64,000 nucleotides of DNA from Diadema setosum (Eukaryota > Echinodermata > Echinoidea > Diadematoida > Diadematidae): the NCBI GenBank assembly GCA_033980235.1, contig CM067069.1, positions 21,076,650-21,140,649 of the forward strand. The letters are read 5' to 3'. The notes under the pieces were generated by a model. It saw nothing but the letters and a program-made list of their open reading frames with translations, was not told the origin of the DNA and did not search any database. Of this stretch, positions 53,302 through 64,000 are shown piece by piece; the stretch's first letter is position 1, and each line of letters opens with the position of its first letter. Position numbers and translations under genes: made by a program.

Positions 53302-53880
53302 TGGAATCCCTCCTACTGGATAGATAAACAATATGAATTATTTGGGTTTCAAGTTACATGCTTTGTGTCTTGGTATTTGTTTAAACCATAGGTTTCTGCA
53401 TGCGAGAGCTTCTCGGATGATACACATTTTTGCCAGAGTCAAGAAAGTGATCCGGTATGAAGAAGGTAAGCATTAGGGACCGTGTGTATACAAAAAGGCA
53501 AGATTAAAGCTATTGGAAGTTCTTTTGCACAGATGTTCTGATAGAACATGTGCCTTTTCAATTTTCTTGTGCGTGTATTAAAAGCCAGTAAGGAGTTGCA
53601 TTAAGCACTTGATTAGATAAAGGTAATCTGATGAAAACAATATAGTGTGACTGGGATTGTAGCAGTGGTGCCATTGATGATAACTAGTTCACAGCCAAGA
53701 GCTTTTCAGCATCGGAAAAGTGCAAGACTCCACTTTATATCTCAAACGCAGCACTTGTATTCTTTTTTGAGCGCCTCTTTGAGGCAGTTTTACTCTGTAA
53801 AGTGCCTTGATCAGTATCATCTTTGAGATATGCTATATAAAAAATTATAAAAGAATATTTATTATTCTTCTTATAAGCAG

Positions 53881-53963
53881 CAGAGCAATGATGAAATCAT
53901 CGAATGTCCCCGTATGAAACTAAGGTGATTATTTTCGTTTTACCCTCATTTATCTGAGCTCTG
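53881..53963 (+). ncRNA. Box C/D snoRNA, family B copy 2
   Basis: The same CAGAGC/GCTCTG stem, box C ATGATGA (53888-53894), box D CTGA (53954-53957) and identical 5' guide. Changes are confined to the middle loop. It ends 93 nt before exon 54057. Confidence 0.85.
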
Positions 53964-54792
53964 TTGAATCATGTGACTAGATGCAACAAATGCTATACAG
54001 ATTGTTTTGATTCGAAATTATGGTTCTTCATGTCTTTGTACTTGTTTAAACCACAGGTTTCTTTGTGCAAGAACTTCTTGGACAATATATGCATTCTGCC
54101 AGAGGTCAAGAAGGTGATGTGCAGAAGGTAAGCATTGAGGATCAAGTCTATAGTATGAGTGAAAAGCAAACCGATTGACTGATATGAACATTGCTTTCTT
54201 ACAGCTTTTTATTTACATGTAATACTGCACAACACACTTGCCTGAAATAACAACTTCCCGTAACTTTGCAAAGGGGAACATGCAGTAAGAAAAAATAGAA
54301 AGAAAAGAAAACAACTGCCTCAAACAATTAGTTTTTCACTTTGCATTTTTACATTGTGCTGATAAAGTGTATTGTCCATACCTCAAAACTAGGCAAAAGT
54401 GGTAAAGCACTTTGTACTTAGTTCTTTGTGCATCTCTTTCATGTTAATCGTAACCTTATTCAGGAAAAGGGTGGGGGTAGCTTAAAATGAAAACTGATAC
54501 AGAGCCTGTCTTTGCATACGATAATGATCTGTTATTATAGTGTGGCATACAGTGATTGAAGTTGTCCAATGGGAATGGATGTAATTCAAAATTCTAGGGG
54601 AAATTTCTTCTAATGCTATACCCCAATGAGAAACAATAGGGGCACTGAGTCATCATAATACATAGCATCATTGTAATGTCAAGTGCCATCCTTGAATGGA
54701 AGAATTCTATTTATAAGTCCTGTTGAGTTTTACTTTGATGTTTTTATTTTGCATTAGCTGATTGTTAAAACTGAATCATGAGTAATGAGCGA

Positions 54793-54863
54793 ATGACCAG
54801 TGATGAGCCATAGTTACGAGTGATCCACCTGAACACTGATGTCACAAAAGTCTCTGAGGTCAT
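54793..54863 (+). ncRNA. Box C/D snoRNA with predicted 5.8S rRNA guide
   Basis: ATGACC/GGTCAT stem, box C GTGATGA (54800-54806), D' CTGA (54829-54832), C'-like CTGATGT and box D CTGA (54854-54857). The 12 nt just before D' (CGAGTGATCCAC, 54817-54828) are perfectly complementary to GUGGAUCACUCG near the 5' end of 5.8S rRNA. The box+5 rule points to the A at about human position 17. Human 5.8S has a known Um14 nearby. Confidence 0.85.
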
Positions 54864-55889
54864 ACACCTGCATGATCTACATGTACCAGTATAATTTGCC
54901 ATTGCTGGTGAAAAATGTCTTCAGTATACTTTTGCTTGGACCTTGTAAAATGCATGATACATCAAAATCAATTCGTCTTTTGGGAATGAGAGTTGAGATA
55001 CTTATTGTCAGTATGCAATGCAGAATCTGGCAAATTTGAGTTTTTACCAGAGTGGTTTATTGGGATGTTATTGGGAGTATACTTAAATGAATGTATATTT
55101 ATTCCTACAGGATGCCAAAGCTGATAAACCTGAACTGATGGGATGATGTGCAGCAGAAATTATAGACTCTGAGGTAATTTACCTATTTGGCATGCCATGT
55201 GCTCTGTGGAAGGGAGCATCAATTGAGCTATGTGTTCACTTCAAATTCTTTGGTGACCATAAACCATGTGACTTGAGTGACAAAATGACTTCATTCTTTG
55301 TTCCTTTGGCAACGACTGCAAAGTCTTGTGCTACTGTTCACCGGTATGCATCCTTAATCTTTTGCAGCAGGCTTTGCATTCATCTACACAGGTAGATTTG
55401 CAATAACAATTCAAATGGTGATAAGACAGGAAATGGCAAGCTATTATTGATGATTTCAGACAAATGGCAGTTGTGGTAGCTAGAGCTTATCACATTGCTA
55501 GTGTTATCGGCAGTGTCCCCCATATGTATAATATTGATAATGCTCCTTTGGTTGAGGAATCAAAGAAATGTAAGTCAAAGTTGATTTTCATGTGATATAA
55601 AAGTTACCCACATAGAAGTAGTTGGCTTGTTGACTGTCTTGTAATTAGTTGCTGTACAGTTTTAACACAATATGTGTTCCTATTGCCTTGTGGTGATATG
55701 CTGGCCTGTCTCTACACTCCACATCCTAGTAACACTGCATTACATGAAGGTCTGATTACATGGCTAGGTATGTGACCAGCCAAGTATCAACTTTTTTTTT
55801 TTGTCTGCTCACAGTGATTGTAATTGAGGACGTATGACCTTTGACCTGAACTTTGATATTATTTTTTTTTAGAAAGGCATCATGGTTGA

Positions 55890-55986
55890 CCTGTAGATGA
55901 TGACTTGCACAATGCAATGGGAATCTCTCTGAAAATCCCATGAAGATGAACATTGTTGGCAACGTAGTTGTCATCCTGATACATGG
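55890..55986 (+). ncRNA. SNORD79: Box C/D snoRNA, SNORD79
   Basis: Box C ATGATGA (55897-55903), D' CTGA (55929-55932) and box D CTGA (55976-55979). The guide ATGGGAATCTCTCTGA is as in human SNORD79. The box+5 rule selects A in AGAGAUUCCCA of 28S rRNA, human Am3809. This lies 11 nt from the SNORD74 target, as expected. The closing stem is short (TGTA/TACA plus flanking pairs). Confidence 0.93.
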
Positions 55987-57370
55987 TGAACATGATGCCA
56001 AGCTCTCCAAACTCTACTCCAGATTTAAACTCACACCTTTGCTACTGTGTCTATAACTTTCATCTTGTGGTATTGTTGAAGTTTCCAGCGTTGCCTTGTG
56101 TTACTGTATGGTCAACAAATGCTATGCCACTCTTACCTGCCAAATTGAACTTTGCTCTGTATCAGCGTTATTCATTCTCCATGTAAACATTGATGGCTTC
56201 GCAGAACTTGATACATTACGTCTCTATGTTTCGTGCATATAATTCATTTGTTCTTCCCTCTTCCCTTCCACATTTGTCGTCCCTTCTGTCTATCCCCTCT
56301 CACTCTTCTTCCTCCTGTCTCTTCGTACACCCTCTACATTTTAGTCTCCCTTTCAGACTGGTGGGCAGGCAGGAAACCTCAACACCCCTCGGTGTTGCAG
56401 TATTTCTCTCATTACAGTAACATCATCACGGTAAGTTAATGTGAATTAGTCCAGAGAGTCTCCATTTTCCAGCTATCGCTGGTAATTCCCATCAATCATG
56501 GCAAAGACAACATGTAAACATCAGGTAAAACCCCACTAAGTAGAGTCCATACTTGCAAACTGTCCCTTTTTAATTGGGACATTCCTTATTTTTGGCAGTT
56601 TAAGTGCCATCTTTGGGGATTTTTTTTTTTTTTGGGGGGGTCCATATTTTTTCCCCAAAATCTGTATAATGTAATGAATAGGAAATTCAAGAATGTCCCT
56701 CTTTCGTAAAGGTAGTACTCCAAATTGTCCCTATTTCTTATTTTTTAAGGTTGGCAAGTATGAGAGTGACTATGATGTTCTGCATGGCACATTTTCCATG
56801 GGGATACTCTTTGATGTGGTTGTTCAAAGAAAATGATGACATGAAAAATGTAACCGACAATTAAGTATACATTGAAAGAATCATCGCAAATGTAATGCAG
56901 CTTGTTGCATTTAAGAGAGGAGTGAACAAGATGCTTATTGCCTTGTAGTCTGTAGTAAATATCCAAGACAAAGGTTTGTACATGATATATATCTCTAATG
57001 GAAAGGCTTAACAATTCACATTGTATGAATATTCGAATATTTTTGTAGATTATAAAATCCTGAGATTTATGTTGGAGAAATGGTAAAGGTCAGTCTGTTA
57101 AAACTTATATGAAGACTGTTAGTAAACAGGTAATTGGCATGATGAGATTTGCTGCCCGTTAAAAACATACAGTGTTGTAGGGAAGGACTCCTCGCATGTT
57201 AACTTGTCCCTCAGCCGATTATAGACAAGTTTTATATGCTCTATGACATCGAAGTAAAACTAATGCCCATTTTTAGTTTTCCCCAAGTCTTATGCTCCCC
57301 TCAATCGTATGAAAATACTACAAAGCTCTTCAGTAAGTAGTTTGAATAATTTGCATTACTTGACTTTCAC

Positions 57371-57479
57371 TTGTGGTGCCCCAGTGATGCTTGATTCTGC
57401 CAAATGAGAGCCACAAAAGAGTTGGCACAGAGTGATTCCAAATTTTCCCGTTTCGCAATACTTCTGAGGGGCACCACAA
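57371..57479 (+). ncRNA. Box C/D snoRNA candidate at the SNORD47 position
   Basis: A perfect 12-bp stem (TTGTGGTGCCCC with its complement) frames box C GTGATGC (57384-57390, last base off consensus) and box D CTGA (57464-57467). It lies between SNORD79 and SNORD81, where human GAS5 has SNORD80 and SNORD47. The guide before box D (CGCAATACTT) has only a partial match to 18S GUAUUGCG, so the target is unknown. It ends 125 nt before exon 57605. Confidence 0.75.
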
Positions 57480-58091
57480 TCAGTAAGTCTCAAATATATT
57501 GGAATATATATAGCATGTCTGTGTGTGTACATATAAGCTTGTATTACTTGTGGCTGATTGTTGTTGCTCTCTTTTCCTTCCCATTGTTCTTGGTCTTTTG
57601 GCAGGTATTGCCACAAGATTACCTTCTACACTAACATCACTCGGAGATGATCTTGGAAGCTAGCAAGTCGGAAATTTAGGTATGAAAGTATGGAAACCTT
57701 TAAAAAAAATTTGAACGCAAGCTTGGCACAACTGACTGAGCTGAAAGTAGATGACATAAGATTTATCAGATTTTGTGTATCTTTTTTAAATGTAGCCGTT
57801 GTGGAGAAGATGCAATTTTGCAAATATAACAATGAAAGAATCTAAATGAAGAATTGGGAAAAAGAAGGTAATGTTATCATGCTTATGTCCAGTTTGGAGA
57901 AATGGTCAAAAGAGAAGGGTCTTCAGAAAAGGCATGTCATGTTGTAGAATTTGGAAGAGGATAAGGGATAGGCAAATAGCAGGATTTGCTCATGTGAAGT
58001 CTGTAGATTGACAATGAGGAAGAAGATGCTAATCAGAGGTTTATGGAGGGAGGATTGTGTTTTGTCCTGCTATCCAACATGGATGATTCTT

Positions 58092-58173
58092 GTGTGTGTG
58101 ATGATTCATTGTCCTCTTGAACTCTCTCACTGAAGCCTATGTGCACTGTGGACCCACTTCTATCTGATGCACG
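58092..58173 (+). ncRNA. SNORD81: Box C/D snoRNA, SNORD81
   Basis: Box C GTGATGA (58098-58104), D' CTGA (58130-58133) and box D CTGA (58164-58167). The guide CCTCTTGAACTCTCTC is as in human SNORD81 and is perfectly complementary to GAGAGAGUUCAAGAGG of 28S rRNA, the Am391 region. As in human GAS5 it is the last snoRNA of the array. Confidence 0.95.
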
Positions 58174-58494
58174 TGAAATTCCATGTTGTGATGCAAATAA
58201 CTTCACATTTGTAGAATTTTCTTTGATATGATAAGGAAAGAAGAGACCACGATTGCCCAGTTGGGAAATTAAGAATTAATTCATTGCTTCGGGCTGTAAT
58301 GATAAGAAAAGAAATAGAACGATTTCTGTGTCAAGTTACATCGACTTGGACATACCGTGTGTGTCGTGAATTCCATTTAACCATGTTCAATTTATTTATT
58401 GGCGTGTGATGCTAGATATCTTTAGGTCAAACTCATGATAGACTTTGTGGAGAGGATACTGACGGAATGATAGCCATTCATGACCTCTGTACAG

Positions 58495-58620
58495 GTGTCA
58501 AGTAGCGAGTGATTGTTCAATCTTTGGATACATTGTGCCTACCAATTACTACAGCAGCCTGAAGAACATGTAAGGAATTGGTCATGTTGAGCAAAATAAA
58601 AAACAAAAACAAACAAGCTA
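58495..58620 (+). terminator. GAS5-like: Terminal exon and poly(A) signal of the host gene
   Basis: The acceptor cctctgtacag precedes an exon with no downstream donor. AATAAA at 58595-58600 lies in an A-rich stretch. This ends the gene just after the SNORD81 intron. Confidence 0.65.
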
Positions 58621-59310
58621 AACCAACTGCTTAGCTTTATTGGAGTTTTTCTCCTATAAATGTCAGGATGTCTGAAAAATTTTCTGTTGTATTTTATGGT
58701 GTTTTTTTTTTCTTTTGTATTTTATGTTTAGAGAAAATAGGTTCATTCTTCCATTACAGACTGTCCTCACAGAGGGTTAATCTCACTTTTATGTTATCTC
58801 TTCTTGGATCCCCTTTCACAGTTTCAGTTGAGGCATTACTGGAGATGCTAGACTTTGGCACTAAGGTTGGCTTGAGGACTGCTAATTCTGATGGCTAATC
58901 CTGATGGCTGATCCTGATGGTTGATCCTGGATGGCTAATTCAGATGGCTAATCCTGATTCCCAGTGGCAGATCCTTGTGGCTGAAATCATCTGATCAGAA
59001 TGGAGAGAATTGTGCAATTGAAGATTTAGTCATCATGAACAATATACGTACCAGGCTGACCAGCATATATTTTCTTCCTAAGGAAGCATACTGACATTTC
59101 CTTGTGGAAAAAAAAGTTGAATTCAAAGTCTTTTGAGTAGAAATCAAAATACCAAACTGAAAGAGGATACACCGTGAAAGAGCACGAGAACCTATTTCAT
59201 GTGTAGGTAGAGGTTTATCATGTGAATTACTAACTATTGCAGAATAAAAGATTACCAACTTGGATGCCATGTTCATGCGTTTATTATTATTGAGCTTTTT
59301 CTTAAGGTAA
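58621..59310. other. Intergenic, short local repeat only
   Basis: A 10- to 12-bp motif (gatggctaatcct-like) is repeated near 58885-58985. No gene is supported. Confidence 0.4.
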
Positions 59311-59490
59311 TACAGTCAACCTTGCTTAAGTTGACCTCACGCAAGTCGAATAATCGCCAAAGTCAAAGGTCTTTTCAAGTCCTCTTCTCTTCATATTCTA
59401 TTGATTTTAATCCCTCATAAGTTGAATTTTCTCTAAGTCAAAGCTTTTTCTTTAGTCCAAATAGATTCTACCTAGGCAAGGTTGACTGTA
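59311..59490. mobile_element. Tigger/pogo-like MITE
   Basis: The ends TACAGTCAACCTTGCTTAAG and CTAGGCAAGGTTGACTGTA are inverted repeats starting CAGT and flanked by TA, as in Tc1/mariner Tigger-type elements. It is about 180 bp long and related to 61481-62457. Confidence 0.7.
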
Positions 59491-59819
59491 CATATCAATT
59501 CATCTTCTGTTAATTTTCATGTCTACTGCCATGGCGAGGGAAATATTCAATACACTTGTAGTTTTAGGTATTTTATTTGGGTGGGAGGGAGAATTACTTA
59601 ATTTTCTGGTTCAATCAAAATGATACAGATTTGTGCTTAGTTTATTAGTGTGTGCAAACAGTCTATGTTAGGGAATGATAATAAAACTGTCATAGAGACT
59701 GCTTGTTTTGTTATATGTTGAGACCACAAACATTACAGAACTTCCTGAAGATCCTGTATTAAGAACATTGTTTCTTTGGAATGAGATTTAACTACTAGGC
59801 TTATGCATTTGAATTCATT

Positions 59820-60099
59820 TGGGGGGGGGGGGGGGGGAGAATTTCCAGGGAAATTGTTAGTCTTACTGAGATCAGGCAGGTGTGATTCTCAACTAAGATA
59901 TGAATACATCTAGGGCTCAGAAATTATGATGCTTTTTTTTCTGTGTATGTGTGTGTGTGTGTGTGTGCGTGTGTCTGTGACCTAACAATCACAAACAGAG
60001 AAACTTTCCATGCAATGGGTCGAATGGCACATGACAGGTGTGATTCTCAATTAAAATTTGAATACATGTACAATTAGGGCTCAGAAATTGATGCTTTTT

Positions 60100-60134
<35 letters not shown>

Positions 60135-60240
60135 CCTACATTGTAGCAATCACAAACAAAAACTTTTCATGTAATGAGTGGAATGGTACCTGACGGGTGA
60201 GATTCTCAACTAAGATTTAAATAAATCTATTACTCAGAAA
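59820..60240. repeat. Poly(G), (GT)n and three degenerate direct repeats
   Basis: A G-run is at 59820-59837. Blocks of the form gtgtgattctcaactaag + attagggctcagaaat + (GT)n + gacctaacaatcacaaac recur near 59880, 60040 and 60195, with a further partial match near 60450. Confidence 0.6.
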
Positions 60241-60244
60241 TATG

Positions 60245-60383
<139 letters not shown>

Positions 60384-60854
60384 ATACACACACATTTCTT
60401 TTTAACTCTCTCTCTCTTGATAGGAGGGGGGGTGTGTGTGTGTGATCTAATGATCACAAATTTTCTATGCAATGAGTCGAATTACACATTGTATGGTTCA
60501 CATTCCTTTGGATGACAAGACAAGGTATTAGTACTTTATATCATATGAAATTATACAATACGCATCTCAACTTGAGACAATCGTACAAAATCACACAAAA
60601 GGATATCACAGGAAAACTCCCCACCTGGAGCACATGTGGTACAATACTGTATATGGATTATATTGGAAATGTAGCTCTTGATTACAATTTACCACAACTT
60701 TTATCCAGCAAGGATGACAACCACACCTTTATTTTATTTTTGGATAAATGAACCTTTGGAAAAACAAATCTTATTTCTTGTTTGGAAAACAAACCTTCCA
60801 AAGTACAAAGCCTTATTTCATTTCTCGGATTTTCAAAATGAACCTTCTTTATAT

Positions 60855-61040
60855 CGTTGTACTCATGTGACATCACAAGCTATAGTAGTCTTTTCATCCA
60901 GCCGTGACTGAGCAGAAACTTTAAAAATTCATAACTTTTTAACGGATTGTCCGATTTTGCTCAAACTCTCACTGATGTGTTCTACTAATGTTGCTGCATT
61001 CACTCAACTCGCATGTCTATGAAGGTGAACTTGTCCTTTA
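60855..61040. repeat. Solo arm of the 28018-29275 repeat family
   Basis: The sequence from tgacatcacaagctatagta to gaaggtgaacttgtccttta matches, in order, the arms at 29095-29275 (same sense) and 28018-28205 (inverse). Confidence 0.65.
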
Positions 61041-61480
61041 ATGTCAGTATGACGTCGTTTTCTAAATCACGATTGTCAACATCGCCATAACTAAATGTCA
61101 TTTTGCAAAGTTATATTTCATGTTTTAAAGAAATGTTCTAAGTGTACAAGACAAACAAATGAAAAAATGCACTTGCGTGTGCACATTTGCGTCAAAACTT
61201 CAAAAATGCTCCAAATGAGCTCAAAATGATTTTGCATAAGTTTCAGCCATTCAGAGCATGGGGAAAAAAAAATGCCGCGCATGTCTGCTTTCATAATACT
61301 GTTGCTGAATGCACCTCCTATAGGTGAAATTTAAATCACAGAACCATCAGCCTGCTTATTGAATAAGTTATTTCTTCCTTGCCAGTGACTTGGCACAAAT
61401 TCGTCTCCGTAATTAATACATTCTCTCCATTTTCCCTTTAGGTTACATCTCCAGAAGTTTTTATAAATTACATTGGCAGA

Positions 61481-62457
61481 TACAGTTAAACTCGCCTAAG
61501 TCGACGTCGCATATGTCGAATAATCGCGCAAGTCGAAGATTTTAAAAAGTCCCGATTTTTCCCCATTGACTTACGTGTATTAATTCACTCACAAGTCGAA
61601 TTTTTTTAAGTCGAATACTCGCCTAAGTCGATGAAATTCCAAGAACACTTTCACGTAAAAACCATTGAATTCACTGTGCCTAAGTCAAATAAGATTCTAT
61701 TGTGTAATAAATCACTGTCAAAATCACGAGACGCCAGTTTTTGTTTACATACAGTGATACAAAAAGAAACTTTGCGTTAATAAACATTAACATTTCATTA
61801 ACGCAAGCGGTTTCACCTGAATCGTTATTAACGCAAACTAACGATCGGGAAAATTAACGTTTGTAGTAACGATGAGTAATGATCCCAAGTGTAACGATGT
61901 TTCATTGACATTAACGATAGGTAACGCAAGAACTCACGCGAGATTTTGGTTTCCGTTACCCAGACCTGGTGAAAGGACGACGTAGCCCCTGCCGAGTGAT
62001 GCGATCTATGCCTTATATACTTAGCGGAGTCTTTTCGCGAATCGAATCACGATTTCGCGAATGGTTAATATGCGACTGGGGTCACCAAAAACGCTCGCCG
62101 GGCCACAAAAAAAAACAAAAAAAAAACGGATGTTTGCCTTCAGTTTTGGAAATGAACAGCGGTAATAATCGGCTCCATAAGATGATGCTGGAATAAGTGT
62201 CAGATATTTGCTCTTAATTTTGGAAATGAATAACGGTAATATTCAATGTGGATAAAGTGTCTTGCTGAAGGGCAAATATCGGGCACACCGCTCCAGCTCT
62301 CGGCTCCAGAGTAGACAACATACATGTACATTATACATGTGTACGCGTGGTGTAACTGTAAGTCGATTTTTTTCGACTTACGCACAAGTCGAAACTCGCC
62401 TAAGTCGATGAGTTTTGCTCAGTCCCGAAAAGATCGACTTATGCGAGTTTAACTGTA
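61481..62457. mobile_element. Tigger/mariner-like non-autonomous element
   Basis: The ends ACAGTTAAACTCGCCTAAG and the inverse GCGAGTTTAACTGT are flanked by TA. Subterminal taagtcga motifs recur in both halves. The middle (61790-61930) has a different repeat theme (attaacgcaa), suggesting a nested insertion. Confidence 0.7.
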
Positions 62458-62498
62458 TTACACAATCGATTCATCTGATACACATTCCTTTTTCTCTA

Positions 62499-62806
62499 TA
62501 GGCGTTTTCACATCAGCCCGATGTTTCGAAACAACGCGCTATTTTCTGACTTGGGAAATTAACCCGATCACGAAATAGCTCGCTTTGATAATGTGAATAC
62601 AAATTAGCGCACTAATTGATCAAGAAAATTTCTCGAGTCCAACTCGGGAAATTTCTGAAATAGCAGGATAATCAATGCGAACTAGCGCGCTATTTGATAA
62701 TGTTCAGGCTGATGTGAATAGGAAATGAAATAGCGCACTAATATGTGATTGCGAAAAATATTTCGCGCTTGGATTTTTTATCGGGCTGATGTGAAAATGC
62801 CTATGA
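62499..62806. mobile_element. MITE with GGCGTTTTCACATCAGCCCG ends
   Basis: The 22-bp inverted ends have one mismatch and are flanked by TA. Internal tagcgcgctattt and related motifs repeat in both orientations. It is about 300 bp long. Confidence 0.8.
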
Positions 62807-64000
62807 TGTGCTGTGTACACTGAACAGGGTTAAATCTTAGAAAGGCATGAAAGGTGGAATCATGTTCATCCCTATATATGCCAGCTCGGGGTCACACTTT
62901 GCATATGACCAGAAAAAGAAAGAAAATTTACATACATGGCATGTTGGTTATTAACTTCACTGCGAGAGGCATCTGATGGTATGCAGCCAAGAATCAAACT
63001 GAAACTACCCCCCCCCCCCCCATCCCAGCCCATTTCTCAGTCCAACTGATCATGAAATGGCTCATATTGCGTATAAGGGAAGAAAAACTGAAATGGACGT
63101 CTCTAGTTGTGATGTAAATATATTCTAAATGTTTCAAATCATGAATCAAGTTAGGGGATGGTACAATGTTGGTTGAGGTGAGAATTAAGCTTTTAACTTT
63201 TTGCGAAATAATTAGAAACCACTTTATGGATTGCTAAAAAAAAAAAAAAATACAATTCTAAGTGGAACACAAAGTTTATTTGATGACAATCGATATCCAA
63301 AAACGAAGTGAAACAAAGTGATCCAATAATTAACATTGCTTTATGACCTACATACATTTTCATGCACTATGTGTGAATTAAATGACCTATGTATACTTTT
63401 GCATATGCACTGAGTGCAAAATCGGATGGAAAACACTCTATTCGTATAGTACCCAAGTTCTCTGTTAATTCTGTCTTAATTCCATTACTATTTTCCAGGT
63501 TTAGTGAAACCAGGAACAAGAAACAAAGTGAGCATGGCCTGAATACAAAGATGTTTAGTTCATGACATGACTGTCATCAATTAAGACACCTGTTTCTGCT
63601 CACCATGGGGGAGTAATGTAAGTCTCCCAGCAATGACAAAGCTGTTGCCTTTTCATTTCACAATGGTCTTTCACAAGAAATCATACAACACACTTGCAAG
63701 TAAGCTTTCTGGCAAGAACCACTTATATTTAGTAATCATATCCATGTGATGTTGCAAAAGCATCTCAAACATGACACATTGTACATGTATTATGTAATGA
63801 TATCCCAAATTGTAGCCTTCAAAAATCACAAATCTTGCGGTTTTATGTCACTCTGTACAAATGACTGGTCTAGTCAAACTTATTCTGGGGATTTCTATTC
63901 ACAGAATATTCAGATGTTATTGTCAAATTACGTGTCTTTCATCAAATCGATAATACGTCTTGTAATGATTTCTTAGAAGTTTTGTAATTGCACATTTAGC
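62807..64000. other. Intergenic with one MITE fragment
   Basis: Near 63155-63320 a truncated family-1 MITE (gggatggtacaatgttggtt) is visible. A C-run lies near 63007-63022. No gene is supported to the window end. Confidence 0.4.

Larger units (their letters stand above)
52990..54140. repeat. 0.66-kb tandem duplication with snoRNA and exon
   Basis: Unit 1 (about 52990-53480) and unit 2 (about 53650-54140) share, in order, an upstream block (agtgcaagac), a family-B snoRNA, a tttaaacca-(c/t)-ag acceptor and an exon (53392-53465 and 54057-54127). Outside the snoRNA they are clearly diverged, so this duplication is older than the 1.4-kb one. Confidence 0.8.
32607..58620 (+). ncRNA. GAS5-like: Multi-snoRNA host gene, GAS5-like
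   Basis: Proposed spliced non-coding RNA. Exons called from AG/GT signals: 32607?-32644, 41007-41050, 41793-41836, 42413-42468, 43204-43278 (weak donor), 44080-44149, 44757-44805, 45504-45573, 46210-46258, 46625-46755, 46965-47001, 47431-47463, 49775-49830, 50570-50625, 51549-51599, 52597-52670, 53392-53465, 54057-54127, 55111-55173, 55460-55569 (tentative), 56357-56430, 57605-57679 and 58495-about 58620, with AATAAA at 58595-58600. No continuous frame joins them; the first ATG (32575) is upstream of the proposed start and its frame stops in exon 2. Almost every intron holds one box C/D snoRNA, often ending 80-105 nt before the next exon, the spacing favoured for intronic C/D snoRNA processing. 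The snoRNA set and order match vertebrate GAS5. Exon sequence itself gives no homology signal, as expected for this gene. Confidence 0.85.

Noticed and set aside
315..58620. Linkage of COLGALT and a GAS5-like gene as conserved synteny
   Set aside because: Human COLGALT2 and GAS5 are both on 1q25 as I recall, but many megabases apart. One window cannot distinguish this from chance.

Overview
This is animal nuclear DNA, most likely from a sea urchin or another echinoderm. The genes have short exons with consensus GT-AG junctions in long AT-rich introns. The window is packed with miniature inverted-repeat elements. It also holds a foldback element built from 15-bp repeats that resembles the TU elements described in sea urchins. 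The species assignment is inference; no alignment was run.

Region 1 (1-25745, + strand) is the 3' part of a procollagen galactosyltransferase gene (COLGALT/GLT25D family). Seven exons join in phase to give 445 residues, ending in an ER-retrieval-like REEL tail and followed by a 3'UTR with poly(A) signals. The N-terminal part lies upstream of base 1. The 17-kb intron after the first visible exon carries a 5'-truncated CR1-like retrotransposon, the TU-like foldback element and several non-autonomous DNA transposons.

Region 2 (25746-32100) is intergenic and repeat-rich. It holds a 35-bp tandem repeat and several MITEs.

Region 3 (32100-58620, + strand) is the main result. It is a long non-coding RNA gene whose introns each carry about one box C/D snoRNA, 20 in all. 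Several match the snoRNAs of vertebrate GAS5 in sequence and rRNA guide: SNORD74, SNORD76, SNORD77/80, SNORD44, SNORD79 and SNORD81. They lie in nearly the same order as in human GAS5. The exons have no conserved reading frame. The putative promoter is CpG-rich with a YY1-type motif, an E-box and a possible 5'TOP start. The locus has expanded by a 1.4-kb tandem duplication, a 0.66-kb tandem duplication and copies that span only the snoRNA. Other snoRNAs in it have no assigned vertebrate counterpart; one carries 12 nt of perfect complementarity to 5.8S rRNA. A 5.6-kb transposon with terminal inverted repeats and a 5-bp target-site duplication sits in intron 1.

Region 4 (58621-64000) has no recognisable gene. 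It contains Tigger/mariner-like and other MITEs, a 135-bp (TA)n tract and fragments of the families seen earlier.
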